From: Mycobacterium kubicae
GTDB lineage: Bacteria > Actinomycetota > Actinomycetes > Mycobacteriales > Mycobacteriaceae
Direction of reading: 5' to 3'
Length of the DNA stretch: 64,000 bases
Assembly: GCF_015689175.1 (NCBI RefSeq)
Contig: NZ_CP065047.1
Location: forward strand, 2,976,001 to 3,040,000
This document shows positions 8,544 to 16,825 of this stretch, one piece after another. A program made the position numbers and the translations under genes. The notes below the pieces were generated by a model. It did not search any database. It had not been told where the DNA came from and saw only the letters and a program-made list of their open reading frames with translations. Position 1 is the first letter of the stretch; every line of letters begins with the position of its first letter.

Positions 8544-9268
8544 CGCGCTACCTTGCGTCGGCGCGAACGCGCCGCGGCCAGTGCCTGGTCCCAGGCGAGC
8601 AACGTAGCGGCCTTCAGGTTGGCCGGTTTCGCGCTGTCTTTGGACAGCAGCGCGGTGGCGCCGGCCTTCGTGGCCGCCGAAGCCTTCGACATGTGGCCGG
8701 AGTCGAAGGGTGGCTGCGGGTCGTATTCGATTGCGAGCTGGATGGCCTTGGCCCTGTTGTCTCCGGCCAACTGCCCGGCCAGCCACAGGGCGAGGTCAAG
8801 CCCGGCTGACACACCAGCACTGGTTACGATGTTGTCCTGGTGCACGATTCGTTCGTCGGCTACGGGGACAGCACCAAAAGCCTTGAGCGCCGGAATGGTC
8901 AGCCAGTGCGACGTTGCGCGCCGGCCTTGCAGCAGGCCGGCCGCTGCCAGGATCACCGAACCCGAGCACACCGACGTCGTCCAGCGGGCGGTCTGGTGGA
9001 CTTGACGCAGCCAGTCGAGCAGCGTCTCGTCGCGGGCATGCACCGGAGTCGAAGGACCACCCGGCACGAGAATCACGTCGGGCGACGGGGTTTCGGCCAG
9101 CGAGTGGGTAGCACCGAGCACCAGCACACCGGAATCGGCGGTGATGGGGCCAGGTTCGTGCCAGACGAAGCGCACGTCGGCGTCTGGCAGGTTGCGCAGC
9201 ACTTCGTAGGGACCGATCATGTCCAGCGCGGTGAATCCGGGGTAGGCGACGAATGCGATCTGCGGCAT
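8540..9268 (-). CDS. DJ-1/PfpI family protein (Rv1930c-like)
   Basis: A 242-residue class I glutamine amidotransferase-like protein. The N-terminal strand and loop FVAYPGFTALDMIGPYEVL carries the family acidic residue position, and the nucleophile elbow is TSVCSGSVILA (Cys near residue 99), followed by RATSHW. A basic Ala/Lys-rich tail of about 50 residues follows the conserved core. DJ-1 relatives include chaperone/deglycase-like proteins and isonitrile hydratases; the exact role is unknown. The start is well supported by AAGGAGAACAG before the ATG. It lies 16 bases after the GlxA-type regulator and is probably cotranscribed with it. Confidence 0.8.
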   Translation of the reverse strand: MPQIAFVAYPGFTALDMIGPYEVLRNLPDADVRFVWHEPGPITADSGVLVLGATHSLAETPSPDVILVPGGPSTPVHARDETLLDWLRQVHQTARWTTSVCSGSVILAAAGLLQGRRATSHWLTIPALKAFGAVPVADERIVHQDNIVTSAGVSAGLDLALWLAGQLAGDNRAKAIQLAIEYDPQPPFDSGHMSKASAATKAGATALLSKDSAKPANLKAATLLAWDQALAAARSRRRKVAR

Positions 9269-9284
9269 CTGTTCTCCTTAGCTC

Positions 9285-10235
9285 TTAGGCAAACGCTTTT
9301 CGATATTGGTCTGGCGGGATACCGACACGACGAATGAAGTTGCGGCGCATCGTTTCCGCAGTGCCGAAGCCGCAGCGGGCGGCGATGGCCACCACCGTGT
9401 CGTCGGTTTCCTCGAGCTGGCGGCGGGCGGCCTCGGTGCGGACACGTTCGACATACTGGCCGGGCGCCTCACCCACTTCGTCGGTGAACACGCGGGTGAA
9501 GTGGCGCGGACTCATCGCCGCCCGCTGCGCCAGTTCTTCGATGCTGTGCGCACCACCGGGTTGCGCCTCGATCATCTCTTGCACCTCGCGAATCGAGTTG
9601 CGTTTCGCCCGTGGCATCCACACCGGTGCCGCGAATTGCGTCTGTCCGCCGGGGCGGCGCAGATACAGCACCAGCCATCGCGCGACCGTCTGGGCGACTT
9701 CGGTGCCGTGGTCGTCCTCGACCAGTGCCAGCGCCAGATCGATGCCCGCGGTCACACCGGCAGCCGTCCATACCGTCCGCGAGCTCCGCACGAAGATCGG
9801 ATCGCAATCCACGTGCACGGCGGGGAATTGGCGGGCCAATCGGTCGGCGAAAGCCCAATGGGTAGTCGCACGGCAGCCGTCCAGCAATCCGGCTTCGGCC
9901 GCCAGAAAGGCACCGGTACACACGGTGACGACGCGCCGGGCGCTGCTGGAAGCGGCTTTGACCCAGGCCATGAACTCCGGATCGCAGCGAGCGGTGTCGA
10001 CACCGCCGCCGCCGGGCAGCACCAGGGTGTCGACGGGCTCGCCCGGGTCGGGCAGCGGCGCGGAGACGAACGCAAGGCCGGTCGGGGTGGTGACCGGTTG
10101 ACCGTCGATGGAGGCCAGCTTCACGTCGTAACCGCCACTGGTCAGCAGCGCCGCCGCGGTGAACACCTCATATGGCCCCACGACGTCGAGTGGCTGCACG
10201 GCCGGAAAACCGGCAATCAGCACGTTGCGGGCCAT
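9285..10235 (-). CDS. GlxA-type AraC family regulator (Rv1931c-like)
   Basis: A 316-residue two-domain regulator. Residues about 1-180 form a DJ-1/PfpI-like sensor (PAVQPLDVVGPYEV, VCTGAFLAAEAGLL, TAAGVTAGIDLAL). The last 90 residues form the double helix-turn-helix of the AraC family (MSPRHFTRVFTDE, then CGFGTAETMRRNFIRRVGIPPDQY). I start it at the ATG at 10235; a GTG at 10253 would add six residues. It sits directly upstream of a DJ-1 protein and divergent from tpx, so control of these genes is plausible but unproven. Confidence 0.85.
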   Translation of the reverse strand: MARNVLIAGFPAVQPLDVVGPYEVFTAAALLTSGGYDVKLASIDGQPVTTPTGLAFVSAPLPDPGEPVDTLVLPGGGGVDTARCDPEFMAWVKAASSSARRVVTVCTGAFLAAEAGLLDGCRATTHWAFADRLARQFPAVHVDCDPIFVRSSRTVWTAAGVTAGIDLALALVEDDHGTEVAQTVARWLVLYLRRPGGQTQFAAPVWMPRAKRNSIREVQEMIEAQPGGAHSIEELAQRAAMSPRHFTRVFTDEVGEAPGQYVERVRTEAARRQLEETDDTVVAIAARCGFGTAETMRRNFIRRVGIPPDQYRKAFA

Positions 10236-10295
10236 GCACTCAGTGTTGGCCACCGACGACCATGTCGTCTACGCCAGACACCCCACGAATTAGGA

Positions 10296-10314
10296 CAGGG
10301 CTAGGGGAGCCCTG
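10296..10314. promoter_or_regulatory. inverted repeat in the glxA-like/tpx divergent region
   Basis: CAGGGCT, five bases AGGGG, AGCCCTG: a perfect 7-base dyad about 40 bases before tpx and 60 bases before the regulator. It could be an operator for the AraC-type regulator or a small RNA hairpin. The sequence alone cannot decide. Confidence 0.35.
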
Positions 10315-10352
10315 GCCGAAAGCGTCCGTACCCACCTTGGCAGACTGTGCGC

Positions 10353-10850
10353 ATGGCACAGATAACGCTGCGTGGAAACGCGATCAATACGGTCGGTGAG
10401 CTGCCCGCTGTCGGATCTCCCGCCCCGAACTTCAACCTGACCGGCGCGGACCTCGGGTCGGTGAGCAGCGACCAGTACCAAGGGAAGCCGGTGCTGCTCA
10501 ACATCTTCCCGTCCGTCGACACGCCGGTGTGCGCCACCAGCGTCCGAAAGTTCAACGAGCGTGCCGCCAGCAGCGGTGTGTCTGTGCTGTGCGTGTCCAA
10601 GGATCTGCCGTTCGCGCAGAAACGGTTCTGCGGCGCGGAGGGCATCGAGAACGTCGCGACTGCCTCGGCGTTCCGGGACAGCTTCGGCGAGGACTACGGC
10701 GTCACCATCTCCGATGGCCCGATGGCCGGCTTGCTTGCCCGGGCTGTCGTCGTCATCAGCCCCGACGGCAATGTCGCCTACAGCGAGCTGGTGCCAGAAA
10801 TCGCCGAGGAGCCCAACTACGACGCAGCGCTGGCCGCCGCGTCACAGTAG
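10353..10850 (+). CDS. tpx: thiol peroxidase Tpx
   Basis: A 165-residue atypical two-Cys peroxiredoxin that reduces hydrogen peroxide and organic hydroperoxides with thioredoxin-type reductants. The peroxidatic cysteine is C60 in FPSVDTPVCATS and the resolving cysteine is C93 in RFCGAEG; C80 is also present. All three match the cysteine positions known for M. tuberculosis Tpx. The GTG two codons upstream at 10347 is an alternative start, but ATG-GCA-CAG matches the usual MAQITLRG N-terminus. The next gene ends five bases downstream on the other strand. Confidence 0.96.
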   Translation: MAQITLRGNAINTVGELPAVGSPAPNFNLTGADLGSVSSDQYQGKPVLLNIFPSVDTPVCATSVRKFNERAASSGVSVLCVSKDLPFAQKRFCGAEGIENVATASAFRDSFGEDYGVTISDGPMAGLLARAVVVISPDGNVAYSELVPEIAEEPNYDAALAAASQ

Positions 10851-10854
10851 CGCT

Positions 10855-12468
10855 TCACAAGCCGAGTAGCCGGATCGATTCGGCGCGCATGTCCACCTTG
10901 CGCACCTTGCCGGTGACCGTCATCGGGAAGTCGTCGACGAGCAGCACGTACCGAGGGATCTTGTAGTGGGCGAGCTGCCCTGAACAAAACGCCCGGACGG
11001 CATCGGCGTCCAACTGTCCTCCATCGGGTCGAAGCTTGATCCACGCGCAGACCTCCTCGCCATATTTCGCGTCCGGAACGCCGACGACCTGGACATCTTC
11101 GATGTCGGGGTGGGTATGCAGAAATTCTTCGATCTCGCGGGGATACACGTTCTCCCCGCCGCGAATGACGATGTGTTTGATGCGACCGGCGATCACGCAG
11201 TAGCCGTCGTCTCGCATCACCGCCAAGTCGCCGGTGTGCATCCAGCCCTCGCTGTCGATCACCTCGCGCGTCCTGTCGTGGTCACGCCAATAGCCCAACA
11301 TCACCGAGTACGCGCGGGTGCACAGCTCACCGGGTTGCCCTCGTGGCATCAGTTCACCGGTCGCCAGATCGATGATCTTGATTTCGACGTGTGGATGGGC
11401 TCGCCCGACCGTTTCCGTTCGACGCTGCAGATCGTCGTCAATCCGGGTCTGGCAGGACACCGGCGACGTTTCGGTCATGCCATAAGCGATGGAGACCTCT
11501 GCCATGTTGAGGTCGGCGATGCACCGTTTCATCACTTCAACTGGACAGGTGGCGCCCGCCATGATGCCGGTGCGCAGCGACGACACATCGCGGTCGGTGA
11601 AATCGGGAAGTCCCAACATGGCGATGAACATCGTCGGAACGCCGTAGAGGGCGGTGCAGCGCTCCTGCTCGACGGCGGCCAAGGTGGCCGCAGGGTCGAA
11701 GCCCGGTCCCGGGATGACCATGGTCGCGCCGTGGCTGGTACAGCCCAGGTTGCCCATCACCATCCCGAAGCAGTGGTAGAAGGGGACCGGGATGCACAAC
11801 CGGTCGGCGGGCCGAAGTTCCAGGAGTTCGGTGACGAAGTAGCCGTTGTTGAGGATGTTGCGGTGTGACAGTGTGGCGCCCTTGGGCGAACCCGTTGTGC
11901 CAGAAGTGTATTGGATGTTGATCGGGTCGTCGGGATGCAGCGTTGCCATCCGGGATCGCAACTGCGCATCCGACACTTGGTGGGCGCGCCCGCACAGCCG
12001 CTGCCAGTCCTCGGTGCCCAGGAACACAATCTCATCGAGTTCGGCGGCCTGGCCACGCACCTCGTCGAGCATGCGCCGGTAGTCAGAGGATTTGTAGGCT
12101 GTCGCTGAAATCAACAGCCGCGTTCCCGAGTGGCTGAGCACGCGCGACAGTTCCTGGGCCTGGTAGGCGGGATTGAGCGCGACCAGAATGGCGCCGATCT
12201 TGGCGGCGGCGAACTGTAGCACTGTCCACTCCGGACAGTTGGGCGACCAAATGGCCACCCGGTCTCCACGAGCAATCCCGCTGGCCATCAAAGCCTTTGC
12301 CAAGACATCGATTTCGATGTTCAGTTCGCAGTAGGTCCAGCGCCGATCACTGATCACGTCAACGAGCGCCTCGATCTCGGCATACGCCAGTGCACTGCGC
12401 TCGAAATTCGCGCCGATGGTCTCATCGAGCAGCGGGGTATCGACCGGACCAGCGTCATAGGACTGCAC
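10855..12468 (-). CDS. AMP-binding acyl-CoA synthetase
   Basis: A 537-residue ANL-family ligase that forms acyl-AMP and then acyl-CoA. The ATP loop is [11 protein letters not shown] near residue 190. Later come [19 protein letters not shown], the hinge [10 protein letters not shown] and the C-terminal catalytic Lys in [10 protein letters not shown]. It resembles medium or long-chain FadD enzymes such as FadD35, but I do not assign a symbol. The GTG start is preceded by AAGGAGGTGA. Leftward, single gene, convergent with tpx. Confidence 0.88.
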   Translation of the reverse strand: MQSYDAGPVDTPLLDETIGANFERSALAYAEIEALVDVISDRRWTYCELNIEIDVLAKALMASGIARGDRVAIWSPNCPEWTVLQFAAAKIGAILVALNPAYQAQELSRVLSHSGTRLLISATAYKSSDYRRMLDEVRGQAAELDEIVFLGTEDWQRLCGRAHQVSDAQLRSRMATLHPDDPINIQYTSGTTGSPKGATLSHRNILNNGYFVTELLELRPADRLCIPVPFYHCFGMVMGNLGCTSHGATMVIPGPGFDPAATLAAVEQERCTALYGVPTMFIAMLGLPDFTDRDVSSLRTGIMAGATCPVEVMKRCIADLNMAEVSIAYGMTETSPVSCQTRIDDDLQRRTETVGRAHPHVEIKIIDLATGELMPRGQPGELCTRAYSVMLGYWRDHDRTREVIDSEGWMHTGDLAVMRDDGYCVIAGRIKHIVIRGGENVYPREIEEFLHTHPDIEDVQVVGVPDAKYGEEVCAWIKLRPDGGQLDADAVRAFCSGQLAHYKIPRYVLLVDDFPMTVTGKVRKVDMRAESIRLLGL

Positions 12469-12606
12469 CGGAGTTCGTCACCTCCTTCACGTCGACAAGA
12501 TCAATGATGCGCCGCGCGGCCGCAAGCGGATTGCTCGTTTCGCGCCGTTTTCACACCGCTCAGCGTTAGCCTGACTTTCCCACCAAACAGGAACGGAGGT
12601 CCGCCG

Positions 12607-12957
12607 ATGGCCCGCACCGCTGATCACGCCGGCTGGGACCAAACCAAGCTGAGTCGCTCGCTCGGTGTCCGCGTTGCGGTCGGCGCGCTCGTCGGCGCGA
12701 TGCTCGGGTTGCTGACCGGCTGTGGCAGCACGGTCAAACCGCAGGGAGCAGCGCAGTCCGTCGTCGACGTCGTTTCGAGACAAACCGGCTTTCACCCCAC
12801 CGATGTGCATTGCCCATCCGGCGTGAAAGCCAAGGCGGGTCAAGAGTTCGACTGCCATTTCACTGGTCCGGAAGGCAAACCGTATGTCGCGCACATGCGC
12901 ATCACCAAGGTCGACGGGGACAACGTCGAGTTCGACATCAAGACGCGCCCCGATTAA
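12607..12957 (+). CDS. DUF4333 lipoprotein
   Basis: A 116-residue predicted lipoprotein. An N-terminal basic stretch is followed by a hydrophobic segment and the lipobox LLTGC (Cys near residue 39). The mature part contains the DUF4333 pattern: a helix with VVDVVSRQTGF, then DVHCPSGVKAKAGQEFDCHF, with two cysteines that probably form a disulfide. The function is unknown; related domains occur in mycobacterial membrane and serine kinase-linked proteins. The start is supported by GGAGG eight bases upstream. It overlaps the convergent gene by four bases. Confidence 0.85.
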   Translation: MARTADHAGWDQTKLSRSLGVRVAVGALVGAMLGLLTGCGSTVKPQGAAQSVVDVVSRQTGFHPTDVHCPSGVKAKAGQEFDCHFTGPEGKPYVAHMRITKVDGDNVEFDIKTRPD

Positions 12958-13907
12958 TCGAACGCTCGACGTGTGGCGGCCGTCAGGACCTCACGGCAAC
13001 CGGTCCAGATCCGCTCGATGATGTCCGCTGCCGGCGGAAGGTCGTCTATGCGCCCGGCCACCTGCCCGGTATTGGCGACGCTGGCCTCCATGTCTCCGGC
13101 GAAGTAGAGCCGCTGAACCCGTTGCAGCGCAGCGCCACTCTCACCGAATGACGCTGCCGCGTCGAGCTTCTCGGCTGCGGGTGTACGGATCACTCGCATC
13201 ATCCGCTTGCCGTCGAGGGGGAGTAACACCGTCGACGTCTCGTCGGCCTCGATGACCGCCTGTTTGAGGCGGGGGTGGACAGGGGAGTCCGACGACGCAA
13301 GCAGCCTGGTGCCCATCTGCACTCCTTCAGCGCCCAAGACCAACGCGGCGGCCATTGATCGGGCGTCACAGATTCCTCCCGCGGCCACAATGGGAACGTC
13401 GACGTGGGCAGCGACCAAGGGCAGCAGCACCATGGTCGAAGCCCCGAATCGGTTCTTGAACCCGCCACCTTCGACACCTTCGACGACGAGCCCGTCCACG
13501 CCGGCGTCGACGGCTTTCTTGGCCGCTGCGAGCGTGCCGACCACGTGGAAGACGGTGATGCCCGCATCGTGGAGTCGACCGGTGAACAGTGCGGGGTCAC
13601 CGGCCGAGGTAGTCACGAAACGAATGCCGTTGGCCACGAGGAGGTCAACGACGGCGGGGTCGCGATTCATGAGGAGTGCGATGTTGGCGCCGACCGAACG
13701 GTCGGTGAGGTCACGGACTCGCCGCAGGTCTGCCCGGCCTTGCTCAGATGTCGTCTCGACAATTCCCAGTGCGCCGGCGTTCGACACCGCTGCGGCCAGT
13801 TGCGCGCCGGCGATGTAGGTCATGGGCGCTTGAATGATCGGGATGTCGATGTGCGCGAGAGCGCACACACGGTTGCCGGTGGACTGTTCACTTCGCTCGG
13901 TTGCCAT
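12954..13907 (-). CDS. nitronate monooxygenase/enoyl-reductase-like flavoprotein
   Basis: A 317-residue FMN-binding TIM barrel of the NAD(P)H-dependent flavin oxidoreductase/2-nitropropane dioxygenase family. It opens with DIPIIQAPMTYIAGAQLAAAVSNAGALGIV, shown here in parts: IIQAPM marks strand one. Phosphate-binding glycine segments are VVEGVEGGGF, VAAGGICDA and ALVLGAEGVQMGTRLLAS. The usual active-site His can be placed only tentatively, in VFHVVGT. It overlaps the 3' end of the NYN gene by 20 bases, suggesting a leftward operon running 14609-12954. Confidence 0.82.
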   Translation of the reverse strand: MATERSEQSTGNRVCALAHIDIPIIQAPMTYIAGAQLAAAVSNAGALGIVETTSEQGRADLRRVRDLTDRSVGANIALLMNRDPAVVDLLVANGIRFVTTSAGDPALFTGRLHDAGITVFHVVGTLAAAKKAVDAGVDGLVVEGVEGGGFKNRFGASTMVLLPLVAAHVDVPIVAAGGICDARSMAAALVLGAEGVQMGTRLLASSDSPVHPRLKQAVIEADETSTVLLPLDGKRMMRVIRTPAAEKLDAAASFGESGAALQRVQRLYFAGDMEASVANTGQVAGRIDDLPPAADIIERIWTGCREVLTAATRRAFD

Positions 13908-14316
13908 GTGGCCCTTCGCGTTTAGGCGTGGTCGGGTCGATGAGGTTGCGGAATACCTCGGCTCGATGAACCGTCGCGCCCAGGCTTCGCACCCGCTCTG
14001 CCAACCATTTGTCCGATGTCACCACACATAGTTCACCCGGTTGCGAATCGGCACGCACCAGCCGGACGATCTCATCGTCGGCTGAGTTGGCCGCCGCTTC
14101 GGGCGCATGCGTGACGTCTACTAGTGACGAAGAGATGGTTCTGGGCAGCGGATGTTCGAAGACGACGGTGACGTGCGCCTGCTGCGCTGAAGCCCATCGG
14201 TCGAGCTTGTCCACCAACGCGGCCATGGCGCCTTGACGGTCTTTCCACCAGCCGTCCGGTCGACTGCCGATGACATTCATTCCGTCGACGATCCACCGCA
14301 CCTGGGACGGCGTCAC
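13888..14316 (-). CDS. NYN-domain (PIN-like) predicted ribonuclease
   Basis: A 142-residue protein of the NYN/YacP-like PIN superfamily. The signature is RWIVDGMNVIGSRPDGWW at the N-terminus, with acidic residues in VDGMN, ADDEIVRLVRAD and CVVTSDKWLAERV that could bind a metal ion. Such domains cut RNA or act in RNA processing. I choose the GTG at 14316 (VTPSQVRW), because upstream of it only a TTG at 14337 is available. It lies between a small helical protein and the nitronate monooxygenase-like gene on the same strand. Confidence 0.75.
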   Translation of the reverse strand: MTPSQVRWIVDGMNVIGSRPDGWWKDRQGAMAALVDKLDRWASAQQAHVTVVFEHPLPRTISSSLVDVTHAPEAAANSADDEIVRLVRADSQPGELCVVTSDKWLAERVRSLGATVHRAEVFRNLIDPTTPKREGPHGNRAK

Positions 14317-14327
14317 GGGCTCCCGCC

Positions 14328-14609
14328 CTAAAACCAACGGCGCTTTTTGGTCCTCTTGTCGATCTCGGCTCTGAACTTGTTGTAATGCTGCTGGGCGGCG
14401 CTTTCTTCCAGCGCGCCCAGTGCGTTGACCACCTCCAGGTGGGAAAGGATGAGCAGGCCGTTCAACTGCTTGAGGCGCTCGGGATTGTCGGTCAGCGTGT
14501 CTTCGTCGTCGACGTAGGTGAGTAAGAAATTTCGCAGCGCCTGGCTGCCAGTCATCCGCTCCGGGACTTTCATCTGCCGCAAAATGGTGGACATGTCAGG
14601 GCTGGTCAA
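14328..14609 (-). CDS. small conserved-type helical protein, function unknown
   Basis: A 93-residue soluble protein. Residues 1-40 include MSTILRQMKVPERMTGSQALRNF-like helical sequence (shown only in outline), the middle is acidic, and the end is basic (KRTKKRRWF). No known motif. The TTG start is well spaced from GAGGAG; an ATG at 14594 is an alternative. It heads the leftward set that includes the NYN protein, which hints at a shared role but proves none. Confidence 0.6.
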   Translation of the reverse strand: MTSPDMSTILRQMKVPERMTGSQALRNFLLTYVDDEDTLTDNPERLKQLNGLLILSHLEVVNALGALEESAAQQHYNKFRAEIDKRTKKRRWF

Positions 14610-14679
14610 GGCATCTCCTCACGATCGACTGACAGCGCAAGCGTAGGAGACTGTCGACCAACGCCGGTGTTGCGACTCG

Positions 14680-15327
14680 TTATGCCAGACGCTCGCCAGG
14701 CTCCGGCTCACCGACGTCGTCCCGCTGGCGATCATCCTCGTCGGCGGGTCCGGCAGCCGACGCCAGCCCCGCTTTGGACGCGCCGCCGGCCGGTGCGCCC
14801 GAGCCCATACCGCTGCCCAACGGAGCAGCGCCGCCCATAGCCGAGGATCCGGCATTGGCGGCGGCCGGCGCCATCGGCGAAGACGGCGCCTCGATCAGCT
14901 GGGACATCAGCGGGGTGCGTGCCGCCACGCCGGCTTCACCGGGCAAGGCACCTGCGCGCAGCAGGCCGGCGCCCGCAGTGGCGCTCGATCCGCCTCCGGC
15001 GGCGCTGCGTGATATGGCCGCCCCACTGAACGTCAAGGCTCCGGCCGCATCGCTATCGGCATCTCCATACATGCGCGCGATGTCGGTCAACGCGGTTCCG
15101 GTCCGCATGAGCTCTTCCTGAGCAGCTGTGTTGGACGCCAACATCGACGCCGCCTCCTGCGCGAACGCCATCACCGCCTGGGCCGAAACCTCTTCACCAC
15201 CGGCCGGAATGAGCCCCGACAGGACCGACATGGCCGCCGTCGTGCCCGCGTTGATGCCCTGGCTGCCGATGTCGACCAACTGCGACCCGATGTCGCCAGC
15301 GACTGGATCGTGTGACATGGAATCCAT
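14680..15327 (-). CDS. PE/EspC-like type VII secretion substrate
   Basis: A 215-residue protein. The first ~90 residues form a probable helical hairpin rich in Ala ([16 protein letters not shown], then [21 protein letters not shown]) that ends in YGDAD, which fits the YxxxD/E export signal of ESX substrates. The rest is a flexible Gly/Ala/Ser-rich region with an acidic Arg-containing tail. The hairpin resembles PE and EspC-like proteins. No ESX structural gene or partner PPE protein is adjacent, so it is an orphan. The start has GGAG ten bases upstream. Confidence 0.65.
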   Translation of the reverse strand: MDSMSHDPVAGDIGSQLVDIGSQGINAGTTAAMSVLSGLIPAGGEEVSAQAVMAFAQEAASMLASNTAAQEELMRTGTALTDIARMYGDADSDAAGALTFSGAAISRSAAGGGSSATAGAGLLRAGALPGEAGVAARTPLMSQLIEAPSSPMAPAAANAGSSAMGGAAPLGSGMGSGAPAGGASKAGLASAAGPADEDDRQRDDVGEPEPGERLA

Positions 15328-15550
15328 CTGCGCACTCCTGGTTGTTCAGCGGGGCCTTCGGCGCTTCCACCGCCGCAAACTCCGGCCCAGCCGCACTGGA
15401 CGATGGACTAATTCTAACGGCCGTCATGGGGTCAGCCAGGCACTTTCTTCAGGACGGCCACCGCCGTCGATCCGACTGCCACGTCAGGATCACCGGCACC
15501 CGGAAGGCCTGCCTTAAGGTGACTCACACGATGTAGTCGTGGAGGCGCAA

Positions 15551-16018
15551 GTGACAGCTGCAGGCGGTAGAGGCGACGACCTGGGCGTGATGGCAGGTCG
15601 ACTGCTCTTCGCAGTTCAAGGCGAGCTTTTCGAGCGTTTGCATGACGAGGGCTTCGACGACATTGTTCCGCGCCATGGAGTCGTGCTGGCGTACCTTCGG
15701 CCCGACGGGATCAGAGCTACCGACCTCGCCCGGTTATCGGGACAACTCAAGCAGGTCGTCGGCGTCATCGTCGACGACCTCGAGAAGTTGGGCTACGTCG
15801 AACGAAAGCCCGATCCCGCCGACCGCCGAGCCAAGCTCATTGTGCCGACTGCTCGTGGGCGCAACCAGATGGAGGCGGCTGACTCGATCATGGCCGACAT
15901 CATGAAGCGCCACGCGCGCGAACTCGGCGCCGAAAACTTCCGGCGATTCCTCGCCGACTTCCGAACTGTCATCGCCCACCAACGCGCTACGTTCACTGCC
16001 TCCGATCCAGTCAAGTAA
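15551..16018 (+). CDS. MarR family transcriptional regulator
   Basis: A 155-residue winged-helix regulator. The helix-turn-helix is at about residues 50-80 (IRATDLARLSGQLKQVVGVIVDDL in parts) and the wing is VERKPDPADRRAKLIVPT, a typical MarR wing with the DRR motif. I choose the GTG at 15551 because GGAGG lies five bases before it; a GTG at 15539 would add four residues. It stands at the left edge of the catabolic island and is followed by an AT-rich dyad-containing gap before the isochorismatase-like gene, a likely target. The ligand is unknown. Confidence 0.88.
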   Translation: MTAAGGRGDDLGVMAGRLLFAVQGELFERLHDEGFDDIVPRHGVVLAYLRPDGIRATDLARLSGQLKQVVGVIVDDLEKLGYVERKPDPADRRAKLIVPTARGRNQMEAADSIMADIMKRHARELGAENFRRFLADFRTVIAHQRATFTASDPVK

Positions 16019-16074
16019 TCCGCGCAGCGCAGCGGTGCGCCCGAGCCGCGCTTCTTGACACTGCGCCGTCAATG

Positions 16075-16110
16075 TAGTAATCAGAATTGATAGTCAGTTT
16101 TGTTTACTAT
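16075..16110 (+). promoter_or_regulatory. AT-rich promoter/operator region with nested dyads
   Basis: This AT-rich patch contains ATCA-GAAT-TGAT (16080-16091) flanked by TAGTAA (16075-16080) and TTACTA (16104-16109), two nested inverted repeats. A TACTAT hexamer at 16105-16110 could be a -10 box, and TTGATA lies at 16087-16092. It lies between the MarR gene and the isochorismatase-like gene, the natural place for a MarR operator. No spacing fits a perfect -35/-10 pair. Confidence 0.45.
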
Positions 16111-16143
16111 TAGCTGGTTGGCTGCCTGGTAGAGGAGAGTCCA

Positions 16144-16761
16144 ATGGAACTATCACAACGAGTGCGGTTCACTCGGGAAAATACGGCGGTGCTGCTGATC
16201 GATCACCAGGTGGGCCTGTTCACCGGCGTGCGCGATATCGACGTCAATGAGCTACGGCACAACGTGGTCGGTCTCGCCCGGGCCGCTCAGATCCTGGGAT
16301 TGCCCATCGTGGCAGTCACCACCGCGCGCGACAGCATGTGGGGCCCAACCATTCCCGAACTCAAGCGCACGCTCGGCGATGTCGAGATTCTTGACCGCGC
16401 AACGGTGAACGCCTGGGATGACCAACGCTTCGTCGCCTTGGTGGAACAGACAGGTCGCGACCACTTGATCACCGCCGGCCTGTCCTTTGAAGTGTGCGCT
16501 TCCCTGCCGGCAATCTCCTCGCGTCAGAAGGGATTTCACCCCGTGGTCGTTGTCGATGCCTGCGGGACCTTCTCACGCCACAAACGCGAAGCCGGCATCG
16601 CCCGGCTCACTGCCCTCGGGATCGAAGTCTCCGACTACGCCACCGTGATCGTCGAGATCATGGCCGACAACTCCGATGCCAAGGCCAACGAGGTCTATGC
16701 CGCACTAGACATGCCCTTCGCCACCTTGATGGGCGAAGTGGCTTCGGCGATGACCCGGTAG
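16144..16761 (+). CDS. isochorismatase-like cysteine hydrolase
   Basis: A 205-residue protein of the isochorismatase/nicotinamidase-like fold. The N-terminal TAVLLIDHQVGLF carries the catalytic Asp (near residue 20) and the nucleophile is the Cys in GLSFEVCASLPA (near residue 119). The expected Lys is replaced or shifted in this region (the segment around residue 80 reads TLGDVEILDR), so the usual Asp-Lys-Cys triad is not fully verified. Relatives hydrolyse amides or vinyl ethers. GAGGAGAG precedes the ATG. The role in the island is unknown. Confidence 0.8.
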   Translation: MELSQRVRFTRENTAVLLIDHQVGLFTGVRDIDVNELRHNVVGLARAAQILGLPIVAVTTARDSMWGPTIPELKRTLGDVEILDRATVNAWDDQRFVALVEQTGRDHLITAGLSFEVCASLPAISSRQKGFHPVVVVDACGTFSRHKREAGIARLTALGIEVSDYATVIVEIMADNSDAKANEVYAALDMPFATLMGEVASAMTR

Positions 16762-16825
16762 TCGAAGGCAGCCGGCTTCTCCGGTCCACTGCGCGTCCTT
16801 GCAACGGATAGTCGGACAGTTTACG

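Noticed and set aside
9306..10304. Plus-strand frames opposite the GlxA-type regulator
   Set aside because: Products are His/Arg-rich without motifs; they are mirror frames of the regulator.
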